In this document: piece after piece, positions 14,119-25,879 of the stretch | Layout: each line of letters opens with the position of its first letter | How positions within the stretch are numbered: position 1 is the stretch's first letter | Source: Chlorops oryzae | Lineage: Eukaryota > Arthropoda > Insecta > Diptera > Chloropidae | NCBI GenBank assembly: GCA_020466095.1 | Contig: CM035808.1 | Coordinates: 42,193,555 to 42,257,554, forward strand | DNA length: 64,000 nt | Direction of reading: 5' to 3' | The notes under the pieces: generated by a model | What the model was told of the DNA's origin: nothing | Seen by the model: the letters and a program-made list of their open reading frames with translations, nothing else | The model's database searches: none | Translations under genes and position numbers: made by a program

Positions 14119-14337
14119 ATATATAACTATATACATATGTCACTCAGGAGGCCGTTTCTATTTTGGCTTTTTTCAACACGGTCTTGGGTACCCACCAAAA
14201 TGAGCATTTTTCACTTAGGTACTCACCAAAAGTATTTCTCTCTCGCTCTTTTTTCCCTGCCGAGTAACATCTCTTTCTAACTGGCGCGAAATGTCCCGCC
14301 CAAAATCTATGAGAGTGACAAATATAGTAATATATGA
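14119..14337. mobile_element. MITE with 8-bp target duplication
   Basis: It is nested in the 3.0 kb element. The direct repeat TCAAGTCC flanks it at 14111..14118 and 14338..14345. Imperfect terminal inverted repeats run from an AT-rich end into TGTCACTC (left) and GAGTGACA (right). The interior holds two copies of GGTACYCACCAAAA. An 8-bp duplication suggests the hAT or P type; the termini do not decide it. Confidence 0.7.
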
Positions 14338-14731
14338 TCAAGTCCGTTTTACTTTAAAGGCTATATTAAGGCAAAAATTGACTTATTTTATTGGATACTT
14401 CAACGTATAAGTCGAGTAGTCTTGATTTTTCGACTTTAAAGTCAAATTGTCGATTAGGACGAAATAAGTCAAACTAAAAAAAATATATGCCCTGTTCTGC
14501 CCTATATTTGCCCAATTCATAAGAGCGTGAATGTTTTTGATCTAACGTAGCGCCAAAGAGCATGATGCTCTCAGCTCTCACTGCGCAAAGACGTCACGTC
14601 AGAACTTCTCATATGACGCTGATGTTGTTTTGAGTGTAAACTCAAGCCAATTTTTGTGTTTTATTTATGTTTATTTTTATGTACAAATGCAGTAAATTTG
14701 TGTTTTATTTCAAATATTTAAAATTACAATA

Positions 14732-14867
14732 AGGGTCCTCATGGAACGCAGCTACACCTTGTAAACTGAGAAAAGTTAATAAAACTGTCAAATTTTGTAT
14801 GAAAATTTTGACTTTTTTACTTACTTAACTCAGTTTACACGGTGTAAATGTTTTGCATGAGACCCCT
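14732..14867. mobile_element. 136-bp MITE, TA target site
   Basis: It is nested in the 3.0 kb element. Inverted ends AGGGTCCTCATG and (inverted) AGGGGTCTCATG are followed inward by a second paired block (GTAAACTGAG / CTCAGTTTAC). TA flanks both sides (14730..14731 and 14868..14869). It is too short to code for anything. Confidence 0.65.
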
Positions 14868-15482
14868 TAGTGTTTTTCTTTTTTGAAAATAGTAGGTAAT
14901 GTTTTCAATATTTTTCTATAGAGTAAAAAAGACATATCGTTAGCTTAATATAGATGAATTTCGTAGATGGTCATATCATATACAGGCATGCTCTAGAATC
15001 TGAATTCATTTCGACTAAAAATTCAATTTGAAATTCACAAATATTTTGAAGGATTACATTTTAAACCGAAAACAGTTTTATGGGAAATATAAAATGGTTA
15101 AACAATTTTACAGTATTCAATTACTTAGACTTTCTTATAATAACTACATTAAAAAAGTCAAAACTACAAATCTTCCTCTTTTATTCAGTTATTTTTTTTC
15201 CTGTAAAAATACTGAAAATGCATGTTACGCCCTTTTTATATTAAGCTTATATTTAAGTATGCCCCTCCGTCTGTTCATTTGTCCGTCTGTCTGTCTGTCT
15301 GTCTGTAAGAGAATACATTTATTATTTTCCAAAGTAAAAAGTTTTGAGTTTTTTATGCATTAATTAAAACATAAATATATGCCCAGTTTGTTGACCGGGA
15401 CCAAAACTCGATTTAGTTAAATCTCGGCGTAAAATACAACAAAAAAAATAGGATTTTTTAATTAAATCGTTAGTTAAATGAG

Positions 15483-15723
15483 GAGCTTAGGAACAAAAGG
15501 TGACATTTACGTGTTTGGAATTTTTGGGTTTTTCATTTTTATACGACTCAAAAGGTTGACTTTTATCATTATCCGCTAAGATTAGTTTAAAAAAGTTACT
15601 TGCTTCGTAGAAAAATGAGCTTGAAAAGCTGCTTCTGGGGCAAAAAGTTACTTTTTAATATTTATTTTCTCAATTTACTCAAAAAAATAAAAAGTGTAAA
15701 TCTCACCTTTTGTTCCTAAGCTC
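15483..15723. mobile_element. 241-bp MITE
   Basis: The ends are a near-perfect inverted repeat: GAGCTTAGGAACAAAAGGTG at 15483 and its complement ending at 15723, extending inward to about 28 bases. The target duplication is not clear. It is nested in the 3.0 kb element and non-coding. Confidence 0.65.
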
Positions 15724-17403
15724 TTCAAATATAAAAATAAAACACAAAAGTTCCCTTGATTCACATGCAAGACAACAAACACTCTGAAAAACTCCTTCAT
15801 GACGTCACGCCATATCTCTTTCTATTTGCGCTAAAGTACAGCACGCACGTGTTTGTGAAATTCGAGTATTTTGGCGGAATATTTACTTTCAAGGCGATTT
15901 AAAGGCCAAAACGCCGAATTAGGTCGAAATGTCTCTAGAATGCCTCAATAAGTGGAATACCTTATTGGTACTAAAATAAATAACAAAGGACCTGAAAGGC
16001 TACTTGAACGAAAAGTACCTTAAAATATCATTTTAGGTCAGAAATTATTTAAAAAAACTTGACTTTGTTTAAAATACTTAATTAGGGCATTCCAAATTTA
16101 GGTCGAAATTTCAAAGTGAATTTGACCTATTTGGTTAAGAAAAAATTTTTATACATTTTTATTTATAAAACATTTATTCGACTTTGTGGTCCATGTTTTA
16201 CGTTCTGCCATCTTGTTTCGTATTTCAGTTTGCAAATTCTTCTTTCAATCTGTTTCAGTATGAAAAAAAATTTCTTTAAATAAAATTTTCTTTTATTTTT
16301 CATAATTGAAATGGCCCCAGAAAAATTCAGAATTGCAAGAAATACTTTCCCATAAATCTTAGCTAGCATATAAATTTGGTTTTATGAATCGAAAATATTT
16401 TTCCATAAAACCCATATTTTATTTATTTTTTTTTCAAATAACATAAGTAGTTGCTAGAATTTTCATTCTTTCATTCATTGCACTATGTGCAAATACATAT
16501 TAATAAGTAAGAAATTATTATACCTATATCTTTCTCTTTTTCTCTACTTGAATTCATTTAATTCTTAAGCCCAGTTTAGGTGAAAAATTTCGTAATTTCG
16601 ACGTCCTTTTGACTTCTTTCATACTTATTTTGGTCGAACTGCATTTTAATCCCTAACTTTAACAACTAAAGCCTTATTATGCCCTATTATTACTGCCAAT
16701 CGACTTCCATTCTATTCCCCACTTTCGACGAATCAAGTCGAATGGACGTAATTTTGCTTTATTTAGGTCAGGTCAAACAAATAGTGTGCCCTTAAACGCA
16801 GTCGAATCGACTTATTTTCGACCTATTTTGTTAGTTGGGTAGTATGGAGGTACCCCTAAAAATGGTCCGATCGGATCCATTCTCGAACTTGTTCTTACTT
16901 ATGTTGCCGTGAGCACGCATACCAAAATTTCGTCAAGATAACGAAATTTGGACTTATGCCTCGTAACATATTTAGCCACAAACATCCTCCTTAAAATTTT
17001 TTTCGATCGGACCATTCCGGATTCGGTACCCCTAACCTCCAGTACTAGGGTCTGTTACGAAAATCACAAAACTGCCTCAAAATCGGACTTTTTCGAAATA
17101 TTTCCATGAAGCTTAGAATTTGAGCGTATATTTAAGCCTCTCATTAGAATTAAAAAAAAAAAATTAGAAAAGTGGGCTTGGTTAAAGAAATTTAACAAAA
17201 GTCGGTATATGGGGCCCCTAATAGCCTTAAAAACCTGTTGAATATTCTTTCTTAGTGGTTATGTGTTTTGGGCGAGGTTTAAAAATTATTACAGCATGTG
17301 TGTCTGTATCGGGTATTTTGTTGTCATGCTCACCTGACTATAAAACCCTTACTTGTTTAAGTTACTCCGGCAAACCAAAACAAAACAAATTCTGATTCCG
17401 GTA

Positions 17404-19245
17404 AGAGAAGTAGAATATAATAGAATAGAATAGAATAAATTCTTTATTTTCTCAACATAATTCAATTTACACAAATAAAGAAGTTACAAGATATTGACTA
17501 ATAAGTCGTCTATCATCCTTTAAAACTTTACAATGGATAATCCTTAACGTAATGTAATAGGTATTAATTATCGAATTCATTTATTATAAGCCTCCTGTAC
17601 TTTAGCGCATAACATAAGTAATTATATAGCTTACTCCACCGTCGCTTATATTACCATTCAAAATATTCACTAGTTCTTCATGGTTTAAGACTGTTTTTCC
17701 AACAGTGTCTGAATCTTATTCCCTAAGGATCGGGCATATTGCCATCATATGCTCCAGAGTTTCACCCTCTCTTAGATTACACAGGGTGCATAAAATACTT
17801 GCATTAATACGAAAGCCATTTGCATTTAATGGTAATAAATCACATCTTAGCCTTAAAAATCATTGCCATTTTGTGCACACTAAATGAGTCACAGAAATAT
17901 TCGCTATCCCCTACAGCAATCAAGGTTTGTATAAAAAACGCGTGTTACTAGCTCGGCTCTTTCCCTGTATAGATGTTTCTATTCCGTTTTAAGATTTAGT
18001 TAAGAGATCGGTTCCTTTTATTAGACCACTCATTTTCGGACATAGAATTATCAAAACTGATGTTGAAATTCGCTCCAAGCATCGTTAATTTCTTTCGCCC
18101 AAAATAAATTTTTTGCAAGAATAAGCGTCGACAGTTTATGGAGGAGTCTATCTGAGCTAATTTAAAAATAGTTTTATTAACATATATTCCATATGGAGAT
18201 TTAGGCTATAGAAGTGGTTGTCCTCTAGCATTTGTTTCCAAAGCTAGCGCATAATTGGAGAGTACAGTCGGGGACTTTCAAAATTCTTTTTAAGAAGTAT
18301 CTTTGAAATTTAGTTTATTTCCTCGAAATGACTAAAACCCCATATCTTGCTGCATAAGTTTGTACGGATCTACAGACAGCTTGAAAAAGCTTGTACTTAG
18401 ACGACAGGGCGATTGTTTTTTTGCTAAAAAAGTCTTTCCAGGTCACATTTAAACTATTTTTTGCCTTGTTATTCCTTGCTTGCACATGTTTGCTAAAGCT
18501 CATTTTTGGAGTTAATATCACCCCTAAGTACGTAAATTCAGACGCAAGTTTTACTTCTTCTCCTTTCTAGAACCACTTTTCATTTTGGCGATTCGCCCAC
18601 CTTTCCTAAAAATAACCATCTCTGATCTTAGCGAGATTACACTTTCCATCTTCCACTTCCGTACAATAACTTTCCAGTCTATCGATCATGTTTTGCATAA
18701 CCGCTATATCATCCGCAAGAAAGACGATGTCATCCGCATACAATAAGATTTTAATATTTTCCCCAGCAATCATAAGATCACCCGCAAGAAAGTCATGCAA
18801 ATCTTGTAGATACAGCGCAAATAAGATTGGCGACAGCAAACACCCCTGTTTAACGCCAGAATGAGTCTCAAAAAAATCTGAAATTTCTTCTCTCGTCCTC
18901 ACTGTTGACTTAGTGTGCTCGTAAATTCTTTCGATTAGCGAAACCATATTACTTGGTAAGCCCAAAACTCGTAGTTTGTGTAGAAGATATTTTCTTGGGA
19001 TCCTATCAAAGGCTGCCTTAAAATCTACAAAAAAGGCATATACTTTTTTCTTTTCATAGAACTTAAGATGGACGATGCTTGCTAGGTTATAACATAGATA
19101 TTGTCTATTGTCGAATAGCCTCTTCTGAAGCCAGCTTGAAATTCATTTAGGATGTTGCGTGATTCACTCCAATTTGTTATACGTTCGTTCATAACACCCA
19201 TCAGGATTTTTGCTACACAGTTTATGAAAGCGATATACCGATGTA
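17404..19245 (-). pseudogene. 5'-truncated non-LTR retrotransposon (reverse transcriptase remnant)
   Basis: Read on the minus strand from about 19245, the frames give reverse transcriptase signatures in order: a FVDFKAAFDRIP motif (the first catalytic Asp) near 19000, GVKQGCLLSPILFALYLQDL near 18830, and LLYADDIVFLAD, the catalytic YADD box, near 18730. A C-terminal LTPKMSFSKHVQARNNKAKN block follows (18315..18521), then a Cys-Cys-His-Cys region (CTLCNLREGETLEHMMAICP) near 17760. The frame shifts near 19090 and again after the YADD box, so it is dead. The 3' end is an AATAAA-like signal and a TATTC pentamer tail at 17409..17440. No 5' UTR, gag-like ORF or endonuclease domain is present. The clade is not assigned. 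Confidence 0.85.
17409..17440 (-). repeat. TATTC pentamer tail of the non-LTR element
   Basis: On the minus strand this is a short array of TATTC/TATTA units directly downstream of AATAAAGAATTTATTC. Its position at the 3' end of the reverse transcriptase remnant fits a microsatellite tail made during target-primed reverse transcription. Confidence 0.6.
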
Positions 19246-22200
19246 GCGATGTATGAAAGAGAAGTACCTTTCGGTATGTTTTTTGGGGTGCTTAAATCGA
19301 ATCTGGGGTTAAAATGTACTCAACACCCTCAGAATTCGCCCCAGCAACACCCACCTCCCCCAAAAGGGTAAAGTTTCCAGGATATATAAAAAGGAGATTT
19401 AACTATCAAACCCTACATTTTTTTGGGTGCTTCAACGAATCTGAGCTCGAAATATATCCACAACTCTTAATTTTAGATCAAAAACCCTCATGACTCAGCA
19501 AATGTGTGAACAACCTCTTATGATAATGGCGATTGGAGCTATGGAAGATCGACGGTTTTTTTTTTTTTGTTTTTTGTTTTAGTCCTTGAAATCTTTGCAG
19601 ACATCTCCTCTTAAATATTATAAACCTACGCCACTACTTTGTCAACGCGATAATCAATTTATAAATCATCCTTGGTGGACTCGATCAATCAATTGTGAAG
19701 ACTAGCGGAACGTGACAAAAATTGAAAGGTGTCAAGAAAGAGAAAAAATAAAAGCCTCGCAGAAACCCTTAATTATAAGAAAGTGAAAAACGCAAGGCCA
19801 AAAGTAAGTTCGTATTAACAGTCTTCAGGTTTGGCACTTTAGATTTTTCGCCGAAACGCAGTGTCGCATGTTACTTTTAATGATAATTGCCGCAACAACT
19901 CATTTTTCAACGAATTCAAAACAGTTCGCGCAACACGGTGAAATACTTTATCGCCGATCTCAATCGGCGACATGCTTTACAATTATCACGGCATATTTCA
20001 TTTGTTGCCGTCGCATCCCTATTCCCGACCACAGGCCATAACACCCAACGGTCAGGAACATCGACTATTCAGACATATGTATGTAAGTATATATGTTCAA
20101 CGTACCTTCTCGATCAAAAGCCAAAAAAAAAAAAAAAAAAGCGGCGGAAGCTTTAAGTTCAATTCACGCTCGCCTTGTTAGTAATTAATTAAATAGAGTG
20201 CGGCAACAACAATTAGCTCGATGAACATTTCAACACAATTTATCTCTGAGGAAGAACACAACCTGAACAACAACCGGCAACGGACTCGCTAACAGTAGTA
20301 GTCGAAGCCGTCCATTTTAGATGTTAACGCACCGCCACGTTTAATTATGCCACCATTTGTTACGAGCATAGGCTTCCCCGACGTGTGTGGTCCTCGAACA
20401 AATTATTAGTCCCATTTGCATAATAATTCATGAACGACAACAAGGCGGTTTTATTCCTTCTTGTAAATGTTCCATTTAAGTTCCATAAGAAATGGATTCA
20501 GGCTATTCTAAATGATTGGGAAACTTTTTGCTAATAAATTAAATGGCCAAAATGTGTAGAAAATACAAGTAAAGGCCGGACTACAATGTTGCGGTCAAAG
20601 CACATTGTTTGGAGAGGATATCAAAGCCAAAAAGTAGTTTCTTTTTTGAAAGTTCTCTTTGCTAAAAAAAACGATTTAAGGCCAGGAATTTTTTCATAAT
20701 TTTTTTAATCTGGCAGCACTTCTAAAGACGTAATAAAATCTCCTTTGAGGCTGAAAATGTGATTTTAATATACTCAGAAATGATCAACCAACCACCTCGC
20801 GCAATTATTACTCTTTGTCTTCATGTATGTGTGTGCATGTGTATGTATGTATGTTCATGACTTATTATTTCCTTGACTCCTCAAAACATCAGAATAAATC
20901 CATATACATTTATTTCTTCAGCTTTGGCAATTTAATGTAATTATAATGTACCGCAGGGGTAATTTTAACACCTCAACACCATCGACAAATATCATCAGTA
21001 CGCTCAAAGCTGGAGAAGGACGGACAGACAGATGGACTGACGGACGGACATCCGAACGATACGCTCTTTTTTTATATATCAGTTTGGTTAAATCACAACA
21101 ACTTCAATTCGGTTGGACTTCTAAGAAACCTTTCAAGCAGTCGGAACGACCAAAAGGAAGAAAAGGCCTCATCGTCTCCGTCAACCGACCAACTACAGAG
21201 CCGAGCAACGCCGAAACTCAATCCTGATGGAAAAGATGCAGTTGCTTTGGGGCACGTTTAAGCGTTTTGCAGTTATTTTCGCACCTCGACAATATTTTTT
21301 CGCACTTCGTAGCTTCTAATTTGGTGAAGCAATGATGATGAATTCGCTTGTTGTTGTTGTGCCTTTTGGTTTGGTTGGTGGAGGTGCTCGTGCTAATGGG
21401 CAGTGTTGATGCCGAGACCGTTGATTTCTTTATACCACGCACATGTGATATCAATTCAAAATTATCAGCAAGCAGTTTTTTTTTTTTTTTGGCCTGACTT
21501 CGGGTTGAATTGCATGCAGTAGCGATTTCGGTGTTGCTGCCGCTGTCCTGCATATCCTGTCAACACTTTTTGGGCGCAGAAAGATAGCAGCGTCTGTGAA
21601 GGCGATGAAAATGAACGGCTGCCTTGCCACACGTTGACGTTGAACGGTGCGAGTGCGTCGTGCAAATTACCGTTATTAGGTGTGATCGTGCGAATTTTTG
21701 TTTTAAAGAATTTTTTTATTTTGAATTTCCTTTTTTTTTTTTGCACTGCATCATGAAATACGGGGAGAAGAGCAGTGCAATGATGAAGAAAGTTGTTTGG
21801 GGACATGCGGAATTTCATCGAGACTTATCGCTAATTGAAAGTTATGATTTCATTATCGATCGGAAATTCACATTTAACGTTATTATTTATCATTCGGCGA
21901 TAGTGAGAGAAAGTGAAAAAATACTGCAAAACACTTTTAAATAAGAAAGTGGTTTAAAATAAAATAACCATAAATACATTGACACCATTTTTTCATTTTG
22001 AACGTTTTTTTTCTTTTCTTTTTTTGAAGTCCGGAACACCCATAAAATACTTAATAAATGAGCTGTCAAGTCAGCTTCCCTATCAATACGTGTCATCAGA
22101 CTGTCCTTTTGCCTCGTTTCGAACTGGAAGATTTCTACTTTTTGATAGCGCCGACCGCAAAAAAGAGTTCTTTCTCCACAATTCTAGCTCACAAGTTCAT

Positions 22201-23127
22201 GAATGGATGCTGAATCCTTATCTGGGCAAAGTTACTCCAGTAAATCACGTTTACACGCATTTGGAATGCCCAAAAGTACGTGAAAGTACGCGTTACCTTT
22301 GCGCTTACGTGCTCTGCAGCCACAAACAGTAGCATCTAATGGATCGTAAAATAGTAAATTAATCGTATGTCACTTGGAACGTGATTAGTAAGCGAAAGGT
22401 ATATATCCTCGATGTGATCCTTTTTCGAAGAGCGCACTCTGTGATCAAATTGCTGTAGTTCTTATTTCCAACCCCTATTCCAATATGAATTTCAAAGCAA
22501 AGAGTCCTTCCTATGTGAAGAGATTTCTTTTATCCTTTTTTTTTTAATCACATCATAAGGCGAGAGATGTCGCTTCGGTTATGGCTGATTGGAAATGTTC
22601 TGATTTGAAGGTAATTATCCCTTTAAAAATGTGTTATTTGTGCGTCTGTGTTTCACTTCCACGGCGCCTTCTTTTCGAAGATATTATCCTTCCAACAATA
22701 ATTAATCAAATTTTGAAAATTATTTAAGGGTTGATGTGGAAACGGTAGTTGATTGAAAGCCTTGAGAAAAGCCGCTTACATTATCAATTTAATCGAGAAA
22801 ATGAATATAAAATCCATTGAGAAAATCGATTTTTTGTTTTTTGAAAGGATAACACCTTCTTCTGTTTACACATGTGAATGAATTAAAATTCAATTTGGTG
22901 CGAGTCTTGAAGGTGTTGCTGTGTTGATTGAAAGTGGTTTGGAGGCACTACGATTTAAAATATTTCGAGTTCAAAGATTCTTGAAAGTAGGGTGGAACAG
23001 CTGAGTGAATTCACTTTAATTTAATTAACTATGAATGGTAGAGCGGTGCATGTAGAGCAAAAGTAAAAGTCGCCTTGAGTCGGAATGGACGTTTCAATCA
23101 AAAGTTTGGGCCAACTAGCCAATATGC
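19246..23127. other. Gene-free DNA with minor repeats
   Basis: No gene recognised. A degenerate direct repeat, TTTTTTGGGGTGCTTAAATC near 19280 and TTTTTTGGGTGCTTCAACGA near 19420, spans about 280 bases just upstream of the retrotransposon remnant. Simple repeats include poly-T at 19558..19570, TATG/TGTG near 20825..20852 and a GGAC/AGAC tract at 21020..21049 that resembles the (GTCY)n of mini-me elements but lacks the core. Several open frames around 21200..22330 overlap on opposite strands and look like chance frames. Confidence 0.5.
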
Positions 23128-23129
23128 TA

Positions 23130-23666
23130 CCCACCCAACATTTTATTAAAATTCTGATTAAAAGCGACTCGAATTCGAGTGAGATTTGAACCTAGGAACC
23201 TATTCCTGTGTTCACCCGTCGGCACCAAGCTTTCCAAATCGAAAGTCATGGAAATTTTTACCCCCTTATTCATAATAAAATTTTAAATTTAAAACATTGT
23301 TTAAATGTCAAATTTCCTTACAAAAACTGAATTTAAACAATGTTTTAAAGTTAAAATTTGATTATGATTAAGGGGCTTAGTTTATAACTTTAAATTCGAA
23401 TTTCACTCAGTTCAATTTTGAGTGAAATATAAGATATAATTTTTCTGAATGACCATATTTCAATCCCATAAGTGATTAATTGGCGATTGCTCTATGTTTT
23501 GTTTTTGTACTTTCAATGCGAATCGCTTTTGAAACATATTTAAGAGTCGTTTTCGAGTTTTCTTTTAATCGCTGATGAAAGCAATCGCTTTTTAATCATC
23601 AAAAGGAATCGAATAAGACTCCTCAAGAGGATTTTTGTTAAAACAATCTTCCAAATGTTGGGTGGG
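23130..23666. mobile_element. 537-bp MITE with nested MITE, TA target site
   Basis: The terminal inverted repeat CCCACCCAACATTT at 23130 is matched by AAATGTTGGGTGGG ending at 23666, with TA on both sides (23128..23129 and 23667..23668). The CCCAAC word is shared with the ends of the 3.0 kb element at 13797..16839, so the two may be related. The interior contains a second inverted-repeat element (23261..23376). Non-coding. Confidence 0.75.
23261..23376. mobile_element. 116-bp MITE, TTA target duplication
   Basis: The arms CCCCCTTATTCATAAT and (inverted) GCCCCTTAATCATAAT continue inward through AAATTTTAA-type sequence, making nearly the whole element a hairpin. TTA flanks it at 23258..23260 and 23377..23379, a 3-bp duplication of the kind made by PIF/Harbinger elements. 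It is nested in the 537-bp MITE. Confidence 0.65.
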
Positions 23667-23668
23667 TA

Positions 23669-25879
23669 GTAACATGATATACATATGTAATTTCATTTTT
23701 TCAAATTAAGTCGTAATCATAAACATCACTTTGCTCAAAGGCTACTAGCAACAATGTCTCAAAACAATCCTTTACTGCCAATCAAGAAACAACTCTTTTT
23801 CGCTTATTAATTTGAAATTATTTCAGAAAAAAAAAAACAAAAACTGGATGTGATCGTTAATGCAATAACGCTATTCCGTAATCCTAAAGTTGCCAATAGC
23901 AATATCATCATCATCATCACCATCGGCTTGGCGATTTATGATTGTGACGCATAATGACGCGTCATAAATGCGTTTAACCCATTGAAGCGAATGTCGTCGC
24001 CTTACTGACACGCTGACACTGACCATGCGCAACAGAATCTGTATTTATGCAGATATCTCAAAGCAAAGCCACCGACTAGTAAACCCTTCAGAGCTCTTCT
24101 AGATCGAACCAATAGGGGGATAATGGAGAAAGATTCGTCGCGACTCTACTCGCAGAGGACGAGCATTGAGAAGAAATATCCATAGAAGGCAGTCGGTTAA
24201 TATGCTGGCGATTGCAGCTGTCCGTCCCTCATAGTTTGTGCTCCTATGGGCACGCACGCGCTAAACAAAATGCCACATGGCCCAAGGCACAGTCGGTCGG
24301 CCGCTTAGACAGTCGACAGAAATGCGGCACACACCACACCAAACGTCGTCGTCGTCGTTGTCGTGCCGTGGCAGTCAGTCAGAGCCAATACCACGCCATT
24401 GATTGTCAATGCGCGAATCCCCCTTTTTGTGTATGCAAAACTTTCGTGCGTCGCGCTCGAATCGTGGACTGTAATTGCAAGTGGGGTAAGCAGCAGTGCA
24501 CCCACTTGAGGAAGGCTGTCATTCAATGTTTATGGCTATTGTTGTTATTGAGAGACGGACACAATATTGCGATTTTGTTGCACTGTTTTTATTATTTATG
24601 ATTGCTGGCAAAACTTCAGCTCAGACTTCATCGACGACGTCAGTTGGTCCGACGCCAATGCGTGTCAATGTAGCATTTCGAGGATTAAACACTTCGAAGC
24701 AAGCTATAAAAATTCAGAAACGTTGATTATGGAAATGCAAAAAGCTTTGCCTCGGAAGCACGTGTCAAATGTAGTCAGCCAGTCAGCCAGTCGGTGCGAT
24801 TTTTCAGCAAAAGAACTACAGAAAGAGGTTCAAGGGCAATTCAATTGATATTCTTTGGACATGATTTGATTGGTGAGTCATATCAGGCTGTACTTGGAAG
24901 GATCAAAAATGGAGCATGTATTAAAGTATCCAAACCTAATAATCGTAGAATGATTTCATCGAATGTTAAAAAAATAAAAAGTTTAAAAAGAAATAGGTCC
25001 ATAAATTCCGAATCGATGAAGAAGAAGACGAACCCAAATACAAAATAAGAAACACCTCCGCTGAAGACTCAAGTACACCTACTGCCTAAGATTTGGTGAC
25101 AAACACTTGCACTACATCAATGTACCCAGCGAGGACATATATACATACGCACATACACATGTACATGAGTATACTCTGGAGGGAAAATCAATTTTACTTT
25201 CTGTAAAGGACCTTTGTTCTAAAATAGCTCAAAGGAACGTTTTCTTCTTACTTTTTCAACGAAGAAAAAAGATCAGATATCCTTTTTGTCAACTTGATGT
25301 GGGACTCTTTGTGAGAACAAAACGTAAAGAAAAAAAAAAACGCACTCAAAGGAAGGTAGCTACGGTAAAGTATATAGAAAGTATATAAACAAGATTGGGA
25401 TTCGAAGGAAAAGGAAAAAAAGAAAGACGCAAATAAAGACGATGAAGATCTGCTGGATGGCGGTACAAAATAGTGTATTGTACCATAATAGAAAAGAATA
25501 GAAAATAAGCGGATAGCAGTGAGTTAACAGAGATCAAGCAGCGCAGCATTTCGAAATTTCAATTTAAGAATTCAAAATTTTGGCCTGGAGCCATGGAGAT
25601 GAAATGTTTTTCACCTAAAAAGTTCCTTATTTTCCTTTAGTTTTTTTTTTTATAAATTTAAAAAATTTTTTTTTTTTTTTTTCAAATTACTAAAACCATA
25701 AGTAGATATATACGTCATCAAAGTAGTTCGATTCGAAAGAAAAAATCGTTGGTCCTTCCGTCTGATTTTTAATACTTTTCGTTTACACAGCACGAACCTG
25801 TTTACAACATGCTCGCGCAGCAAGAGCAACTCAAACATAGCTCGCGCTCTTCTGTCATGGCTTGCCGCATAAGCTGATG
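23669..25879. other. Upstream flank of l'sc, non-coding
   Basis: No gene is supported. It holds an ATC run (23903..23919), a CGTCGTCGT tract (24344..24357), a GCAGCTG E-box at 24214..24220 and long A/T homopolymers at 25639..25684. The frame 24212..24601 (129 codons) is Cys/Arg/His-rich through simple sequence and overlaps frames on the other strand. Being the nearest repeat-poor sequence upstream of l'sc, this is a reasonable place for promoter-proximal control elements (inference). Confidence 0.5.
24214..24220 (+). promoter_or_regulatory. Candidate proneural E-box GCAGCTG
   Basis: An exact GCAGCTG match, about 2.1 kb upstream of the l'sc start codon. GCAGSTG sites mediate binding of AS-C/Daughterless dimers in Drosophila. 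The motif is seen, its use is inferred, and chance occurrence is likely enough to keep confidence low. Confidence 0.25.

Larger units (their letters stand above)
13797..16839. mobile_element. 3.0 kb terminal-inverted-repeat element, TA target duplication
   Basis: It is inserted in the type A element and flanked by TA at 13795..13796 and 16840..16841. The uninterrupted relatives (near 32915 and 52395) read CAGACCCTAGTA, giving the empty site. Terminal repeats are CCCAACAAGCAAGATAGG on the left and, inverted, CCCAACTAACAAAATAGG on the right. The interior is AT-rich, with repeated GTCGA/AAGTC words near both ends, a GTCT microsatellite (15281..15306) and three smaller inverted-repeat elements. 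No transposase is recognisable, so it is a large non-autonomous element, perhaps of the Tc1/mariner group judging by the TA site. Confidence 0.75.
13226..17358. mobile_element. Mini-me/DINE-1-like element, type A, foldback copy, interrupted
   Basis: The left arm (13226..13795) starts AACAAGTAAGGGTGTTATAG followed by the hairpin GTCAGGC/GCCTGAC. After a 3.0 kb insertion the element resumes at 16842, flips orientation near 16950, and runs in reverse to the inverted start sequence (CCCTTACTTGTT) at about 17358. Both outer ends are therefore the same terminus in opposite orientations. Homologous simple copies lie at 32343..33160 and 51957..52690. There is no protein. Assignment to the mini-me/DINE-1 class rests on the (GTCY)n - core - (TA)n layout of the other copies. 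Confidence 0.65.

Noticed and set aside
24212..24601. 129-codon Cys/His/Arg-rich plus-strand frame near l'sc
   Set aside because: Opens on a non-ATG codon, overlaps a minus-strand frame through the CGTCGT tract, has no ordered zinc-finger spacing and no relatives I recognise.
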